Below are positions 39,100 through 39,434 of a DNA stretch of 39,434 bases, piece after piece (the first letter of the stretch is position 1; the number at the start of each line of letters is the position of its first letter). Origin of the DNA: Phycisphaerae bacterium (GTDB lineage Bacteria; Planctomycetota; Phycisphaerae; UBA1845; PWPN01); NCBI GenBank assembly GCA_030372985.1, contig JAUCQB010000227.1, positions 1-39,434 on the forward strand. Direction: 5' to 3'. Below the pieces are notes generated by a model. That model had not been told where the DNA came from. It did not search any database and worked only from the letters and a program-made list of their open reading frames with translations. Position numbers and translations under genes: made by a program.

Positions 39100-39107
39100 T
39101 TTATATT
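39100..39107 (+). promoter_or_regulatory. TATA-like box of the zinc-ribbon gene (archaeal type)
   Basis: CAAAGG (39094-39099) directly precedes TTTATATT (39100-39107), a good TFB-element plus TATA arrangement. A start near 39127 would leave about 15 nt before ATG 39142, with GAGGTGA at 39131-39137. It is the clearest archaeal-type promoter of the window. Confidence 0.5.
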
Positions 39108-39141
39108 CTCAGGCCTCTCTCTGGTCCCTTGAGGTGAAAAC

Positions 39142-39309
39142 ATGGGAAGGCCCTACAAATGCCCCTACTGCAGTTCTAACGAGACGGTCAGCAAGGGCGT
39201 TCGCCGCAATAAGACTGTCGGCGACCGCAAGGTGCGTCGGTGCAAGAGCTGCCATCGCAAGTTCACGCCGAAGAATCAGCTGCCGCTGACGGCGGAGGAC
39301 TCGGATTAG
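39142..39309 (+). CDS. Small zinc-ribbon protein (55 aa)
   Basis: ATG 39142 follows GAGGTGA with 4-5 nt spacing. The protein MGRPYKCPYCSSNETVSKG, then RRNKTVGDRKVRRCKSCHRK and FTPKNQLPL, has two CxxC knuckles (CPYC, CKSC), as in the zinc ribbon of IS1 InsA-type and other transposase-associated proteins. No transposase domain follows in the same frame. It could be a DNA- or RNA-binding regulator. The downstream frame is partial. Confidence 0.8.
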   Translation: MGRPYKCPYCSSNETVSKGVRRNKTVGDRKVRRCKSCHRKFTPKNQLPLTAEDSD

Positions 39310-39434
39310 CGGCAACCACGCGCGATGGACACACGATCGCGAGATCGTGCGCCTGGCGTTCGAACTAACCCGGGCCGTCGATGCCCTGGTCGAACACACC
39401 CGAGCGTTCTGTTACGAGGTCATGCTCTCGGCCC
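39305..39434 (+). CDS. Partial reading frame at the right edge
   Basis: An open frame beginning right after the zinc-ribbon gene reads HDREIVRLAFELTRAVDALV and EHTRAFCYEVMLSA, a good amphipathic helix, and runs off the window. No ATG precedes it. GGAGG at 39294-39298 stands 6 nt before ATT 39305, so a rare ATT start is possible; GTG 39347 is an alternative without SD. It may also be a frameshifted continuation of the zinc-ribbon gene. Low certainty. Confidence 0.35.
   Translation, partial: MSGNHARWTHDREIVRLAFELTRAVDALVEHTRAFCYEVMLSA

Overview
Setting. The window is GC-rich and densely coded, with a truncated tyrosine-type integrase at the left edge, ArdC-like and replication-relaxation-like genes in the middle, and a replication initiator to the right. 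I read it as a large mobile or integrative element. The host is not settled. The left and middle parts look like an accessory region of a bacterium, possibly planctomycete-like: a Ser/Thr kinase fused to a tetratricopeptide-like tail, propellers, ArdC, and strong Shine-Dalgarno (SD) sites. The right part, from about 32.2 kb to the end, has archaeal character: an Orc1/Cdc6 initiator, ORB-like repeats next to it, TTTATA boxes at archaeal spacing, and HerA-type ATPases. An archaeon, or a bacterial element with an archaeal-type replicon, both fit. No rRNA, tRNA or CRISPR was seen.

Layout. (1) 1-474: integrase fragment, minus strand. (2) 0.7-22.9 kb: one tightly packed minus-strand gene train of about 18 genes. 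In transcription order it holds a YbjN-like protein, a JAB/MPN isopeptidase, an E2-like enzyme, a 59-residue protein, a ThiF/E1-like enzyme, a 938-residue HerA-type ATPase, two coiled-coil proteins, a propeller protein, a Ser/Thr kinase, a helix-turn-helix protein, an unknown small protein, a Lon-like Ser-Lys protease fused to a helical domain, two further helical-domain paralogues, an 841-residue HerA/TraD-like ATPase, another helical paralogue, an archaeo-eukaryotic primase, and a second HerA/TraD-like ATPase. (3) 23.0-27.4 kb: a divergent plus-strand STAND (NACHT-like) NTPase with a long C-terminal WD40 array, behind a promoter region with four CTTACGA repeats. (4) 27.9-32.2 kb: plus-strand plasmid/ICE-type genes, several preceded by a hairpin leader directly upstream of the SD. 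(5) 32.2-39.4 kb: cdc6 with a candidate origin, small genes, a membrane/coiled-coil protein with a nuclease-fold partner, a HerA ATPase whose winged-helix/nuclease tail lies in the -1 frame, and a zinc-ribbon protein.

How the genes may work together. The best candidate for an undescribed system is the 22-kb train. It couples an E1-E2-JAB ubiquitin-like conjugation set to three HerA/FtsK-family motors, a primase-polymerase, a Lon-like protease, a kinase and a repeated helical adaptor-like domain, with a STAND-WD40 protein divergently next to it. Gene overlaps suggest coordinated translation. By inference this is a conflict (defence) or element-transfer machine in which protein tagging and proteolysis control DNA-handling motors. 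No part of that function is proven by the sequence.
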